Positions 8,303 to 16,368 of a DNA stretch of 38,491 nucleotides are shown one piece after another (the stretch's first letter is position 1; each line of letters starts with the position of its first letter). The translations under genes were made by a program, and so were the position numbers. Source of the DNA: Bacillota bacterium (lineage in GTDB: Bacteria; Bacillota; Clostridia; Peptostreptococcales; Anaerovoracaceae). A model generated the notes under the pieces. That model was not told the origin of the DNA and did not search any database. It saw nothing but the letters and a program-made list of their open reading frames with translations. The stretch spans positions 1-38,491 of the forward strand of contig JAFRXM010000023.1 in assembly GCA_017443515.1 (NCBI GenBank). Direction: 5' to 3'.

Positions 8303-10711
8303 TTAGTTAAGATCGTGAGCTGTACGGGAGATGATCTCGTCCTGGATGCGCGGGGTAAGTACTGTGAAGTAGGAGCTGTATCCTGCGACGCGGACAACAA
8401 GATCCTTGTACTTTTCCTTGTCCTTCTTGGCTGCGATCATGGTCTCGGCATCGACAACGTTCATCTGAATGTGCTTTCCGCCGTGGGTGAGGTAGACCTT
8501 AAGCATCTCGCCGAGCTTGTCCAGATCCTCGTCGCTCTTTATTGCGGAAGGATGGAACTTCATGTTCTGAAGTGTTGCCTGGTATCTCCATGCGGGAAGC
8601 TTCATCATCGAGTTGAGTACAGCCGTGCATCCGTTTATATCGGTGCCCTGTACCGGGGATGTGGAGCCGTCTGCGAAGGTCTCTCCGGATGCGCGTCCGT
8701 CAGGAGTTGCACCTGTGTAGGAGCCGCCGGGAGCGTGAGCTGTGATGGAGATTCCGGAAGGAACCATGGGATATCCGTCGATATCGGTGAATTCCTTGGA
8801 GAAGTCTGCCAGATCATTGAAGAGGCGGACGGCGATATCGTCTACGAAATCGTCGTTGTTTCCGAACTTCGGAGCGTCGAGGCAGAGCTTTCTTACATCC
8901 TCATAGCCTTCCCAGTTGGCCTTGATGGCAGCTTCCATCTTCTCGGGGCTTACGAGCTTTTCATCGAATACCAGCTTCCTAAGAGCAGCCAGCGAGTTGA
9001 TGGTGTTCGCAAGTCCTACGAAGTTGAACTGAGAGGTGTTCTGGATGGTCATCTTCTTCCTCTGGAGGAGGTCCTTGCCGCACTTTACGCCGTCGTGGGC
9101 GAATACGCTGTAGGACGGTTCAGGCCAGTTGGTGCGCATCAGGTAGGTGAGGACGTTGTGCTCTTCGCAGACGTAGCCCATGCACTTCTTCATCTGTGCG
9201 CAGAATGCCTGGTAGAAGTCCTCGTAGTTCTTAAAGGATCCGAGGGTGCCGGTCTGCGGTCCGTGCTGGATGCCGGTGGCGGGGTTCTTGCCATCGAACA
9301 TCGCAAGCTCAAGAACGCACGGGGTCTCGAACATTCCTATTGCCATACCGCGGGACTTTCCGGGAAGTGTCATGTCCAGGCAGCCGCAGATCGTAAAGTC
9401 GTTGGCGTCCTCGTAGGAAGCGCCCAGATCCATAGCGAACTGCATGTAAGCCTTTTCGGAGATGAACGCCGGCATACCGAGGCCGCTGCGGACTACTTCC
9501 AGAGCCTTGTGCATGAACTCCTTAGGTGTTCCATCGTGAACTCTTACCGTGATGGTGTGCTGCGGAGTCTGGGTCTCAAGAGCAGCCTGCAGTACCATGT
9601 AGGATACCGGGTTGGTGATGTCCTTGCCTTCGTGATCGGTCCCGCCGATGATGAAGTTGTGCCATCTAGCCATGCCGGCCCACTTGTCTCTCTGCTGAGC
9701 GCCGCCGTAGAGCTCGTTGTACTCCATGATCTTCATGCGCAGGCACTCTACAAGTTCCAGCGCCTCGTCGTAGGTTATGCGGCCTGCGGCAAGATCTGCC
9801 TCGTAGTATGGGCCCATGTACTGGTCGAAACGTCCTCCCGGACCGGTTCCGATGCCCCAGAGGCTCCAGAAGCAGAAGAAGGACTGGATGGCTTCCCTGA
9901 AGGTGCGAGCCGGGTGCTCCGGTACCCAGTGGAGAGTCTCGGCCATCTGAAGAAGTTCGGCCTTTCTCTTCGGGTCGTCAGTTTTGGACGCAGCTTCGGT
10001 GCACGCGTTTCCATACCTGTTGCAAAGCCTTATGAAGGCTGGCAGGATGAGGAGGGCGGACTGAAGGTAGATATACTTTTCCACGCCGTCCTGGTCGTAC
10101 ATCTTGAGGTTTTTGAGCTCTTCCTCGCACTGGCGGATAACTTCTGCTACACCGGTTCTGATGCAGTATCCGAAGTCAGGTGTGTAAAGAACACCGTAGC
10201 CGAGGCCTATGCCCCAGCCGCCCTGACCTGCGGCACCAAGGCCGCGGCCCTTTTTCTTGTCCTTCCAGGGAGGGCAGAGGAAGCCGCGCTGAATGAAGTT
10301 CCACAGGTCTTCGTTGTCGTAGAAGAAGCCCTGTTTTTCTTCCTTCGTCATTCCGCGGTTCAGCCAGTACTTGTCATAGCTGCGCAGTGTCTTGTGGTCC
10401 TCATCGGACAGGATGAATGTTCCTGCCTCAATAAGAGTGTCGAGGTCTTCATCCGGCCAGGTGGGGCAGTTCATGGTAGTTTCAACGCCCATAGGAACCT
10501 TCGCGAAGTTGCCGACGATAAGCTCGTCGTCCTGAATGAATATGGTCTTTTCATCCAGATACTTTGCCAGGCCGTGAGCGCGCTGCCACATGAGAGGATA
10601 GCCTTCGTGAGCCATCATGTCATCGAGAATGATCTGCATTTTTTCTATGCAGATGGGGTAGGTGCGCACATTGGTGATGCGTTCTTTCATGCGCTTGATT
10701 CTGTCTGTCAT
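8303..10711 (-). CDS. Glycyl radical enzyme GRE2 (group C), co-transcribed with redox module 2
   Basis: Complete 802-aa GRE with a PFL-like N-terminal domain and a C-terminal glycyl radical domain. The active-site Cys is residue 444 in TICGCLDMTLPGKSRG; an extra Cys at 442 gives C-G-C, which is not the adjacent Cys-Cys of true pyruvate formate-lyase. The radical Gly is residue 777 in VVRVAGYSSYF. The closest relative here is GRE8 (34192-36600), which shares the whole CGCLDMTLPGKS signature and the GFLCPPW...GAAGQGGWGIGLGYG segment. It starts 22 nt after flavoprotein A2 with its own AAGGAGAG site and is followed by a terminator, so it is the last gene of the operon FAD-B2, Fe-S2, FAD-A2, GRE2. 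This is the clearest physical link between the GREs and the redox modules. The substrate is unknown. Confidence 0.95.
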   Translation of the reverse strand: MTDRIKRMKERITNVRTYPICIEKMQIILDDMMAHEGYPLMWQRAHGLAKYLDEKTIFIQDDELIVGNFAKVPMGVETTMNCPTWPDEDLDTLIEAGTFILSDEDHKTLRSYDKYWLNRGMTKEEKQGFFYDNEDLWNFIQRGFLCPPWKDKKKGRGLGAAGQGGWGIGLGYGVLYTPDFGYCIRTGVAEVIRQCEEELKNLKMYDQDGVEKYIYLQSALLILPAFIRLCNRYGNACTEAASKTDDPKRKAELLQMAETLHWVPEHPARTFREAIQSFFCFWSLWGIGTGPGGRFDQYMGPYYEADLAAGRITYDEALELVECLRMKIMEYNELYGGAQQRDKWAGMARWHNFIIGGTDHEGKDITNPVSYMVLQAALETQTPQHTITVRVHDGTPKEFMHKALEVVRSGLGMPAFISEKAYMQFAMDLGASYEDANDFTICGCLDMTLPGKSRGMAIGMFETPCVLELAMFDGKNPATGIQHGPQTGTLGSFKNYEDFYQAFCAQMKKCMGYVCEEHNVLTYLMRTNWPEPSYSVFAHDGVKCGKDLLQRKKMTIQNTSQFNFVGLANTINSLAALRKLVFDEKLVSPEKMEAAIKANWEGYEDVRKLCLDAPKFGNNDDFVDDIAVRLFNDLADFSKEFTDIDGYPMVPSGISITAHAPGGSYTGATPDGRASGETFADGSTSPVQGTDINGCTAVLNSMMKLPAWRYQATLQNMKFHPSAIKSDEDLDKLGEMLKVYLTHGGKHIQMNVVDAETMIAAKKDKEKYKDLVVRVAGYSSYFTVLTPRIQDEIISRTAHDLN

Positions 10712-10733
10712 AACAAGTTCTCTCCTTTTTTAT

Positions 10734-12425
10734 TTACATTCCGCGAACTTTTTTAAGGTACTCGGGATCGAGTGTCTGGTAGTAGCTGCCTGAGACTTTT
10801 TCGTGGTTGGGGTTGAAGAGTTCCCTGATCTTCCACTGGTATACCATCGGGTAGGGCTGCGGAGCGTTGACGAACATCTCGTTGTGCTCTTCCTGGCTGA
10901 AACCGTGGGCATCGGGCTTTCTTTGAGCCGCGCAGTTGTAGCAGAATTCCGGACCTAGCTTGTTTTCCGCCTGGAACCTTGAGGACTGCTCAGCGATGAA
11001 CTTGCGCGTGCCTTCCACGGACTTTGGATCCATGCCGTCGAAGTGAGCGAAGAACTCCCAGAGCATGGGACCTCCGGCTCCGCCAAGGGAGGAGAGTCCG
11101 CCCATGGAGCAGTCGCCGCCGACCTTTGCAAAGAAGGTGTCCTTTTCTTCCCACTCGCGCTTAAGGGCGTAGGCCTTCTCGGCGTACTGAGCAGACTTGA
11201 CGAGGTTTGCGCCGTTGAGTCCGAAGCAGCCTTCGTAGGAACCGCAGAGCACGTAGTTGAGGTTCTTGTGTCCCATGCGTACGAAGTAGGTCATGAGCCA
11301 CTCGTTGTTTTCCTTCTCTTCGCTCCATGCGTCCTTCCAGCCGTGGAACTGCGTGAGGATCTCATCAAGAGCTGCTTCCTTCCATGCCAGGTCTTCGGGG
11401 GTCTGGCCCATGAGGGTGATGTTGAGCTCTATCTTGATGGACTTGCTGTGCTCCTGGACCTCGGGAAGCTCGTTGAGAGCCGTGATGTCCGCGAGCTGCT
11501 TGTCGGGGTCTGTTATGATGCGCAGCATGGCTGCCTTTATGTCGCGGCCGAACATCGAAAACTGCCTGTGTCCGGTGAATACTATGTCGGCATCGCCCAG
11601 AGCCATCATCGCGCCAGCCCAGTTGTCCCAGTCGGGGAAGCATATGGTATGGTAGCGGAAGTTATCGGGAAGCTGCACGCGGTAGGCGGGCGGTTTTCCG
11701 ACAGTGGTGAGGGTCTTGGGACCTGCCCAGGGGGAGAGCTTTACGGACATCTTGGTGCAGATGCCAAGCTCGCCGCAAAGGCCGCGTCCGCCGCGAAGAA
11801 GTCCGCGCTGCTCGGGGCCGGGGCCTTCCGCCGAGAACCAGCCCGCGCCCATGGCTGCGGAGCCTGTGGTAATGATGCGTCCGTCAGGAAGCACCCACTC
11901 CATGCACAGCAGGTTCTCGTTGCCGTTTCCTGTGTAGGGGGAGCTCGGTCCGGGGCCGCCCCAGCCGGAAGTGTTCGCTACGACAGAGCAGGAGCATCCT
12001 ACGCCGGGGATATTGCAGCAAAGGCCGTGCTTTATAGCTTCGGCGTGCAGCTGCGCGTGTGTGACCACGGGGCCGACGGTGGCTATCATGTTCTTTTCAT
12101 CTATCTCCAGGAAGCACATGCGCCTCATGTCTATCTGTACGGCGCGGTCCGAGGTGATGTAGCCGTGCACCGACCAAAAGCTGGTGGATGCTTTGAACTG
12201 AAGTTCGTACTTGTTGCAGAGCTTTATGACTCCCTGGACTTCCTTGGTGGAGCCTGGCATTATAACTGCCAGGGGGGTGGGGGTCCAGTGGTAGTACGGT
12301 CCGTAATGTGCGGAACTCTGATGCGCTGCTGTCCTGTAGTTCTCACAGATCGCGGGGTCGTCGCTGACGTTTGCTTCGCCTACGACTGCTGCGAACGCGC
12401 GAAGGATTTCTTTGTCAAGAGCCAT
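10734..12425 (-). CDS. FAD-linked dehydrogenase subunit, redox module 2 (flavoprotein A2)
   Basis: 563-aa flavoprotein paralogous to flavoprotein A1 (2641-4350). It has the same FAD_binding_4 layout: MPGSTKEVQGVIKLCNKY, STSFWSVHGYITSD in place of RGGGTS, IDMRRMCFLEIDEKN, CNIPGVGCS and WGGPGPSS. The Gly-rich C-terminal loop appears as GGLSSLGGAGGPMLWEFF. The frame stays open about 59 codons further upstream, but that part overlaps the Fe-S gene in another frame and looks random. The ATG at 12425 has AAAGGAGG 9 nt upstream and gives MALDKEILRAF, matching MALSKEIYAAF of A1. Third gene of module 2, 14 nt after the Fe-S protein and 22 nt before GRE2. The reaction is unknown. Confidence 0.87.
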   Translation of the reverse strand: MALDKEILRAFAAVVGEANVSDDPAICENYRTAAHQSSAHYGPYYHWTPTPLAVIMPGSTKEVQGVIKLCNKYELQFKASTSFWSVHGYITSDRAVQIDMRRMCFLEIDEKNMIATVGPVVTHAQLHAEAIKHGLCCNIPGVGCSCSVVANTSGWGGPGPSSPYTGNGNENLLCMEWVLPDGRIITTGSAAMGAGWFSAEGPGPEQRGLLRGGRGLCGELGICTKMSVKLSPWAGPKTLTTVGKPPAYRVQLPDNFRYHTICFPDWDNWAGAMMALGDADIVFTGHRQFSMFGRDIKAAMLRIITDPDKQLADITALNELPEVQEHSKSIKIELNITLMGQTPEDLAWKEAALDEILTQFHGWKDAWSEEKENNEWLMTYFVRMGHKNLNYVLCGSYEGCFGLNGANLVKSAQYAEKAYALKREWEEKDTFFAKVGGDCSMGGLSSLGGAGGPMLWEFFAHFDGMDPKSVEGTRKFIAEQSSRFQAENKLGPEFCYNCAAQRKPDAHGFSQEEHNEMFVNAPQPYPMVYQWKIRELFNPNHEKVSGSYYQTLDPEYLKKVRGM

Positions 12426-12439
12426 TCTTCGTTCCTCCT

Positions 12440-13714
12440 TTACATTGCTTTCCTGACCAGTTCCAGAAGGTCGGCGACTTCGATGGACTTGCCGTCTTCG
12501 CCGCAGGCCCCGGAAAGGTTGGACTTGCACCACGGGCAGGCTGTTACGAGAACGTCCGCGCCTGTGGTGTTGGCTTCTGTGATACGCTCGGAAGCGGTCC
12601 ACTCGGAGAGTTTCTTATCGGTCTCGGAGCATCCGCCGCCGGCGCCGCAGCACCATGCGTACTCTTTGATGCGCTCCATCTCGACGAGCTCTACACCGGG
12701 GATCGCCTTGAGGATGTTGCGCGGAGCATCGTATATACCGTAGGCTCCGTTGTACCTCGGACGCGGCGGATCCCAGGTGTGGATCTGGTTGCGTATCTTC
12801 TTTTCCTTGCCGCTCCAGGGAACGTAGGGTTCGCCCTGGCGCCCCAGGTGGCAGGGATCGTGGTAGGTGACCTTGATATCAAGGCTCTTTGTGAACTTGA
12901 TCTTGCCTTCGTTTATGAGCCTTTCCACGAACTCGACGATGTGGAGGACTTCCACGTCAAGGCCGAGCTGAGCGTAGAGGCGCTTGAAGGCGTGGTAGCA
13001 GTCGGAGCAGGGTGTTACTATGGTCTTTACTCCGGCCTTTTTGATGAGAGCGATGTTGTTTTCCGCGTGGGCTTTGAATTCACCGAAGAATCCCATCTGC
13101 CATGCGCGTCCGCTGCAGCACATCTCTGCTTCGGCAAGGAAGCCAAGGTCCGTTCCGGCGTCCAGAAGGAGCTTTGCGGCTTCGCGGGCTAAGGGCTGAA
13201 GCTTTTCGTCGTAGCTGTACTTGCAGCCGGCGAAGAACATCACGTCGGCGTGCTCTTTGGTGAGGTCCTTAATTCCAAGGCCTTTGGCCCAGGCTGTGCG
13301 GTCCGCCTTCTTTGCGCCGCGGATGAGGGTCTTTTCGGCCTTGAGGCTCTCCATCATCTCGGCCTGTACCGGCAGGATGTGGCCCTTGCTTACGGCGTCA
13401 GCCTTCAGCTCCATGTTGTTTTCCAGCGGCTCCATGTTGTAGCGGCAGATCTTGCAGGAAACGTCGCAGGCTCCGCAGGACAGGCAGCTGTGGATTATCT
13501 CCACGGCCTTTTCGGTGTATCCGATGTCACCGGCGGACAGGGCGCGGCCCATCTGCATGCGGCCTCTTGCGGAGTTGGTGTTCCAGCTGTAGTATCCGAT
13601 AGAGGGGCAGGCTACTGCGAAGCGCAGGCTCTGCTGCTTATCGAAGGGTATCCATTTGCAGAAAGAGCAGTTTGAGCATCTTTCCTGGATGGGTCTCATA
13701 TCATCTAATGCCAT
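12440..13714 (-). CDS. Fe-S electron-transfer subunit with two CCG domains, redox module 2 (GlcF/HdrD-like)
   Basis: 424-aa paralogue of the Fe-S protein of module 1. It keeps all the metal-binding motifs: QERCSNCSFCKW with a later Cys-Pro, SCLSCGACDVSCKICRYN, a first CCG domain (FAGCKYSY, EMCCSG, PCSDC) and a second (DPCHLG, WCCGAGGGC, CPWC). The match is close enough that the two modules clearly arose by duplication. Extra residues relative to the first copy lie mainly before the first CCG domain (AKGLGIKDLTKEHAD) and at the C-terminus. AAGGAG precedes the ATG, and the gap to flavoprotein B2 is 15 nt. It probably accepts electrons from the two flavoproteins. The final acceptor is not encoded nearby: no EtfAB, ferredoxin or membrane quinone reductase is present. 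Confidence 0.92.
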   Translation of the reverse strand: MALDDMRPIQERCSNCSFCKWIPFDKQQSLRFAVACPSIGYYSWNTNSARGRMQMGRALSAGDIGYTEKAVEIIHSCLSCGACDVSCKICRYNMEPLENNMELKADAVSKGHILPVQAEMMESLKAEKTLIRGAKKADRTAWAKGLGIKDLTKEHADVMFFAGCKYSYDEKLQPLAREAAKLLLDAGTDLGFLAEAEMCCSGRAWQMGFFGEFKAHAENNIALIKKAGVKTIVTPCSDCYHAFKRLYAQLGLDVEVLHIVEFVERLINEGKIKFTKSLDIKVTYHDPCHLGRQGEPYVPWSGKEKKIRNQIHTWDPPRPRYNGAYGIYDAPRNILKAIPGVELVEMERIKEYAWCCGAGGGCSETDKKLSEWTASERITEANTTGADVLVTACPWCKSNLSGACGEDGKSIEVADLLELVRKAM

Positions 13715-13729
13715 TTTTCTGCTCCTTTC

Positions 13730-15205
13730 CTAGTATGCGTTGAGTTTGTCGGGGTTCATGACGTTGTTGCCGTCGAAGATCTTCTTGATCTTTCCGAGGG
13801 TGTCCGCGGTCATGGCGTTTTTGGAGATCTGCATCTTTGCCCAGTCGCCGTAGGGACGGTAGAAGAACGCGTCCTCGTGGCAGAGCGCCGGAGCGGCAGC
13901 CTTCATGAGCTTTTCGGCCTTGGCGGTGCACTTGGGGCAGCCCTCGGTGTATGGGATGATGTACTCGCAGTGGCAGTTGATGCCCTGGTGCAGAGGCTGC
14001 ACGTAGACTCCGATATCTGCGAAGTCTATGCCAGCTGCTGCGGCCTGTGCCTTCATCATTTCTGTGTACTTGGGCGTGAGCTCCATGGTGGTGTTGAAGA
14101 AGAGGTCGCAGGAGGCGCCTTTGTAGGTGTCCTTCCAGTAGGTCTCTTCCGTCCATACCGAGAACGCCTTTTCGACTACGGCTTCTGCGGTAAGTCCGCC
14201 GAGCTCTGTGACAAGCTTAAGTCCGAGCTTTTCCGCGCAGTCCTTAAAGCCCTTTTCGTGGGCGACTACGCGCATCTCTGGCGCAAACCTGCGGCTTTGG
14301 GCTACGGCTACTGCTATCCATGCGGGAAGCTTGGCGCGGATGGCTTCGATCTCTTCGGCATCCTTTCCCATGAGGCAGGCAAGGGCCATGGCGTTGAGCA
14401 CGAAGAGCCCGTCGCTAAAGCGCAGATGCTCCACGGCGTACATGAACTCTATGGCGTCTTCCATCTTATCGGCACCGACCAGGTAGGAGCGCTGCACCGC
14501 GGGTATCTCAGCGCAGCGCACGGACGCCTTGGTGATGGTGCCGAGCGAGCCCTGGGCGCCGGATACGAACCTGATGTAGTCTACCATGTCCGGACCTGTG
14601 GAGATGATCTGCCAGTTGTCGTTGTCTCTTTGCGCCTGCATGTCCGGCGGACCGCCCGCGGCTTCGCCTGTCATCATGCGGTTGCCGTCGCCCCAGACCA
14701 CCTCGAGGCAGCGGAGCGGGTCGGTGCTTGCCCACTGGGTGTTGGGATCGAGCCTTGGCTCGGTCTCAAGAAGGCTTGCGATGACCGACTTTCCGGCTCT
14801 TGGCGCAAGGGGCATTGCGATGGTGAGGCCGTAGGGCTTAAGAGCTTCTTTTAGCTCCGAATAGGTGATGCCCGGCTCTATCACCGCGATGCGGAACATC
14901 TTGTTGATGCTTTCGATGTTTTTCATCCTGCTGAGGTTTACCATCACAGCTTCCGGCACTACAGGCACTGTGCCGCCGCGGCGGTGCTTGCCTGTTGAAC
15001 TTACCGGAACGAGCGGGATGGACTCGCGGTTGGCGAGCTTCACCAGCGCTTCGACCTGCTCTGCGCTTGCAGGAAATACTTCGTAGAACGGCGTTATGCC
15101 CTCGACGAAGCTGCGCGAATCGTTGTACTGCTGGAGGCACTTCGGGCAGACGGAAACATTTTCCTCTCCCAGAAGCTCGGTCAGCAGCTTTTGAACGTCT
15201 TTCAC
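13730..15205 (-). CDS. FAD-linked dehydrogenase subunit, redox module 2 (flavoprotein B2)
   Basis: 491-aa paralogue of flavoprotein B1, vanillyl-alcohol oxidase/PCMH fold. Visible features are VEALVKLANRESIPLVPVSS, a TGKHRRGGTVPVVPEAVMV pyrophosphate-loop region, RIAVIEPGITYSELK and a C-terminal NNVMNPDKL in place of the usual NPGKL. The frame extends 21 codons further upstream, but I place the start at the GTG at 15205 because AAGGAGG lies 6 nt before it and because the length then matches B1 (489 aa). First gene of the module 2-GRE2 operon. A weak promoter and a small GC-rich hairpin lie in the leader. As with B1, the fold allows alcohol, benzylic or hydroxyacid oxidation; the sequence does not choose. 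Confidence 0.87.
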   Translation of the reverse strand: MKDVQKLLTELLGEENVSVCPKCLQQYNDSRSFVEGITPFYEVFPASAEQVEALVKLANRESIPLVPVSSTGKHRRGGTVPVVPEAVMVNLSRMKNIESINKMFRIAVIEPGITYSELKEALKPYGLTIAMPLAPRAGKSVIASLLETEPRLDPNTQWASTDPLRCLEVVWGDGNRMMTGEAAGGPPDMQAQRDNDNWQIISTGPDMVDYIRFVSGAQGSLGTITKASVRCAEIPAVQRSYLVGADKMEDAIEFMYAVEHLRFSDGLFVLNAMALACLMGKDAEEIEAIRAKLPAWIAVAVAQSRRFAPEMRVVAHEKGFKDCAEKLGLKLVTELGGLTAEAVVEKAFSVWTEETYWKDTYKGASCDLFFNTTMELTPKYTEMMKAQAAAAGIDFADIGVYVQPLHQGINCHCEYIIPYTEGCPKCTAKAEKLMKAAAPALCHEDAFFYRPYGDWAKMQISKNAMTADTLGKIKKIFDGNNVMNPDKLNAY

Positions 15206-15240
15206 GATATTCCTCCTTACTAAATACTGCTCTTCTTTAT

Positions 15241-15256
15241 GGGGCTGATGAGCCCC
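15241..15256 (-). promoter_or_regulatory. GC-rich leader hairpin before flavoprotein B2
   Basis: A perfect 6-bp stem, GGGGCT (15241-15246) with AGCCCC (15251-15256), has a tight GATG loop and lies in the predicted 5' leader of the module 2 operon. On the minus strand no T-run follows, so it is not a standard terminator. On the plus strand it is followed only by GCTTTT. Confidence 0.4.
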
Positions 15257-15272
15257 GCTTTTATACACTTTA

Positions 15273-15301
15273 ATTATAATAGAAGAGTGCTATCCGGTAA
15301 A
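15273..15301 (-). promoter_or_regulatory. Probable promoter of the redox module 2-GRE2 operon
   Basis: On the minus strand, TTTACC (15301-15296) and a perfect TATAAT (15278-15273) are 17 nt apart. The -35 matches consensus at 4 of 6 positions. Confidence 0.45.
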
Positions 15302-15387
15302 ATCAAAGCTATTTCGGCAAATCTTATGCGTGTCTTATTAATTGCCAAATTCAATAAGCCGGGCTGATAGATAGATCTATTTCAAAT

Positions 15388-15412
15388 GGCTATGATTATA
15401 TATTTCATAGCC
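15388..15412. promoter_or_regulatory. Inverted repeat, candidate operator
   Basis: GGCTATGA (15388-15395) and its exact complement TCATAGCC (15405-15412) are separated by 9 AT-rich nt. It sits between the two divergent promoters with no T-run, so an operator is more likely than a terminator. The binding protein is unknown. Confidence 0.45.
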
Positions 15413-15443
15413 TTTAATATATAATTTACGGTACTTTTTCTAT

Positions 15444-15472
15444 TTCATTTTTCTTTTGTACTAAAGTATAAT
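15444..15472 (+). promoter_or_regulatory. Possible promoter of the YczE-like gene
   Basis: A perfect TATAAT (15467-15472) has a weak -35 (TTCATT, 15444-15449) 17 nt upstream. It lies 39 nt before the ATG. Confidence 0.4.
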
Positions 15473-15511
15473 CATTACGATATAAAGTAAATTGGAGGTA
15501 TTATATTTCAA

Positions 15512-16249
15512 ATGGGTAAGTACAAGAATTACAAAGGGCCGGTAAGCTATGTATGGAGAGTCCTGTTCTTCGCGATAGGCCAGCTCTTTCTCACAGCCGG
15601 CATATGCCTTGGAAAGGTGTCCAAATTCGGTGTTTCAGCGGGAGCAAGCCTTCCGAATATCGTAAATATCATCACAAACGGAAAGATCACGCTCGGACAG
15701 GGCATGACCTACTTCTTCTATTTCTTCATCGCATGCCACTATCTGACCATACTCATCAAGAAGCAGAAGTGGTCGTGGCTTTATCTGTTCGAGTTTGCCG
15801 GCGCGCTCATCACAGGCTGGTTTACAGATCTCAACATGCTCTGGATAGCTCCCATAGCAAACGGTATGCATCCGGAAAACAGCATTGCGCTGCAGATAAT
15901 GTTTATTGTTCTTTCCGCACTGTTCCAGGGCTTCGGACTTGCAATATACATCGATACAGACCTCTTCCCGAACCCGCCTGAGGCTATGATGATGGCTCTT
16001 CAGATGTGGAATCCCAAGTGGAAACTCAGTACCCTTAAGATCGCTACCGACAGCACATATGTAGGCATCTCGCTTATTCTGAGCTTTATATTTACACATG
16101 TGCTCTTCAGCCAGGACAACATCTGGATCGGAACCGTTTTCCTGGCTCTTGCTGTAGGAAAAGTAATGGGCTTCCTGCGTCCGATAGTTTCGCCGCACCT
16201 GAAAAAGCTGTTCTACGGAGAGGCTCCGGCGGAAGAAGCTGCCGCATAA
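15512..16249 (+). CDS. YczE/YitT-like integral membrane protein
   Basis: 245-aa polytopic membrane protein with about five hydrophobic segments, including LFFAIGQLFLTAGICLG, YFFYFFIACHYLTIL, LQIMFIVLSALFQGFGLAIY, VGISLILSFIFTHVLF and IGTVFLALAVGKVMGFL. The SAGASLPNIV segment near the N-terminus and the FPNPPEAMMMAL segment resemble the YczE/YyaS/YitT-type membrane family, whose function is poorly defined. It has a highly charged Ala/Glu C-terminal tail. GGAGG lies about 13 nt upstream of the ATG, longer than usual. It is divergent from redox module 2 and lies 119 nt before GRE3. A role in moving a substrate or product of GRE3 is a guess from position. The family assignment is by recognition, not alignment. 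Confidence 0.8.
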   Translation: MGKYKNYKGPVSYVWRVLFFAIGQLFLTAGICLGKVSKFGVSAGASLPNIVNIITNGKITLGQGMTYFFYFFIACHYLTILIKKQKWSWLYLFEFAGALITGWFTDLNMLWIAPIANGMHPENSIALQIMFIVLSALFQGFGLAIYIDTDLFPNPPEAMMMALQMWNPKWKLSTLKIATDSTYVGISLILSFIFTHVLFSQDNIWIGTVFLALAVGKVMGFLRPIVSPHLKKLFYGEAPAEEAAA

Positions 16250-16318
16250 AACAGTGTCTGATGATCGTTTTGCAAACACAATAAGATACAGTAATTAGCA
16301 TTTTCAGCCTATTTGCGC

Positions 16319-16324
16319 TATAAT
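16319..16324 (+). promoter_or_regulatory. Possible -10 element for GRE3
   Basis: A perfect TATAAT lies 44 nt upstream of the GRE3 start. No good -35 stands at 16-18 nt; TTAGCA is nearest at about 19 nt. It could allow GRE3 to be transcribed apart from the membrane-protein gene. Confidence 0.35.
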
Positions 16325-16368
16325 GTATACGGAATAATAAAAGCTTATTGCTATAACGGAGGAGAAAA

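Larger units (their letters stand above)
15206..15511. other. Divergent intergenic region between redox module 2 and the membrane-protein gene
   Basis: 306 bp without a gene. From left to right it holds the flavoprotein B2 ribosome binding site, a GC-rich hairpin (15241-15256), a probable minus-strand promoter (15273-15301), an inverted repeat (15388-15412) and a probable plus-strand promoter (15444-15472). The layout suits one regulator controlling both divergent transcripts. Confidence 0.6.

Noticed and set aside
8210-10756. 848-codon open frame on the plus strand opposite GRE2
   Set aside because: It mirrors the real gene because GRE codon use leaves the antisense frame free of stops. The product is low-complexity in character, has no family signature, and runs through the GRE2 terminator.
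12426-12602. N-terminal extension of flavoprotein A2
   Set aside because: The extra residues are Arg-rich and come from an alternative frame of the Fe-S gene. The ATG at 12425 has a strong ribosome binding site and matches its paralogue.
11043-12743. 566-codon plus-strand open frame opposite flavoprotein A2 and the Fe-S gene
   Set aside because: It spans two real genes on the other strand and has no recognisable domain.
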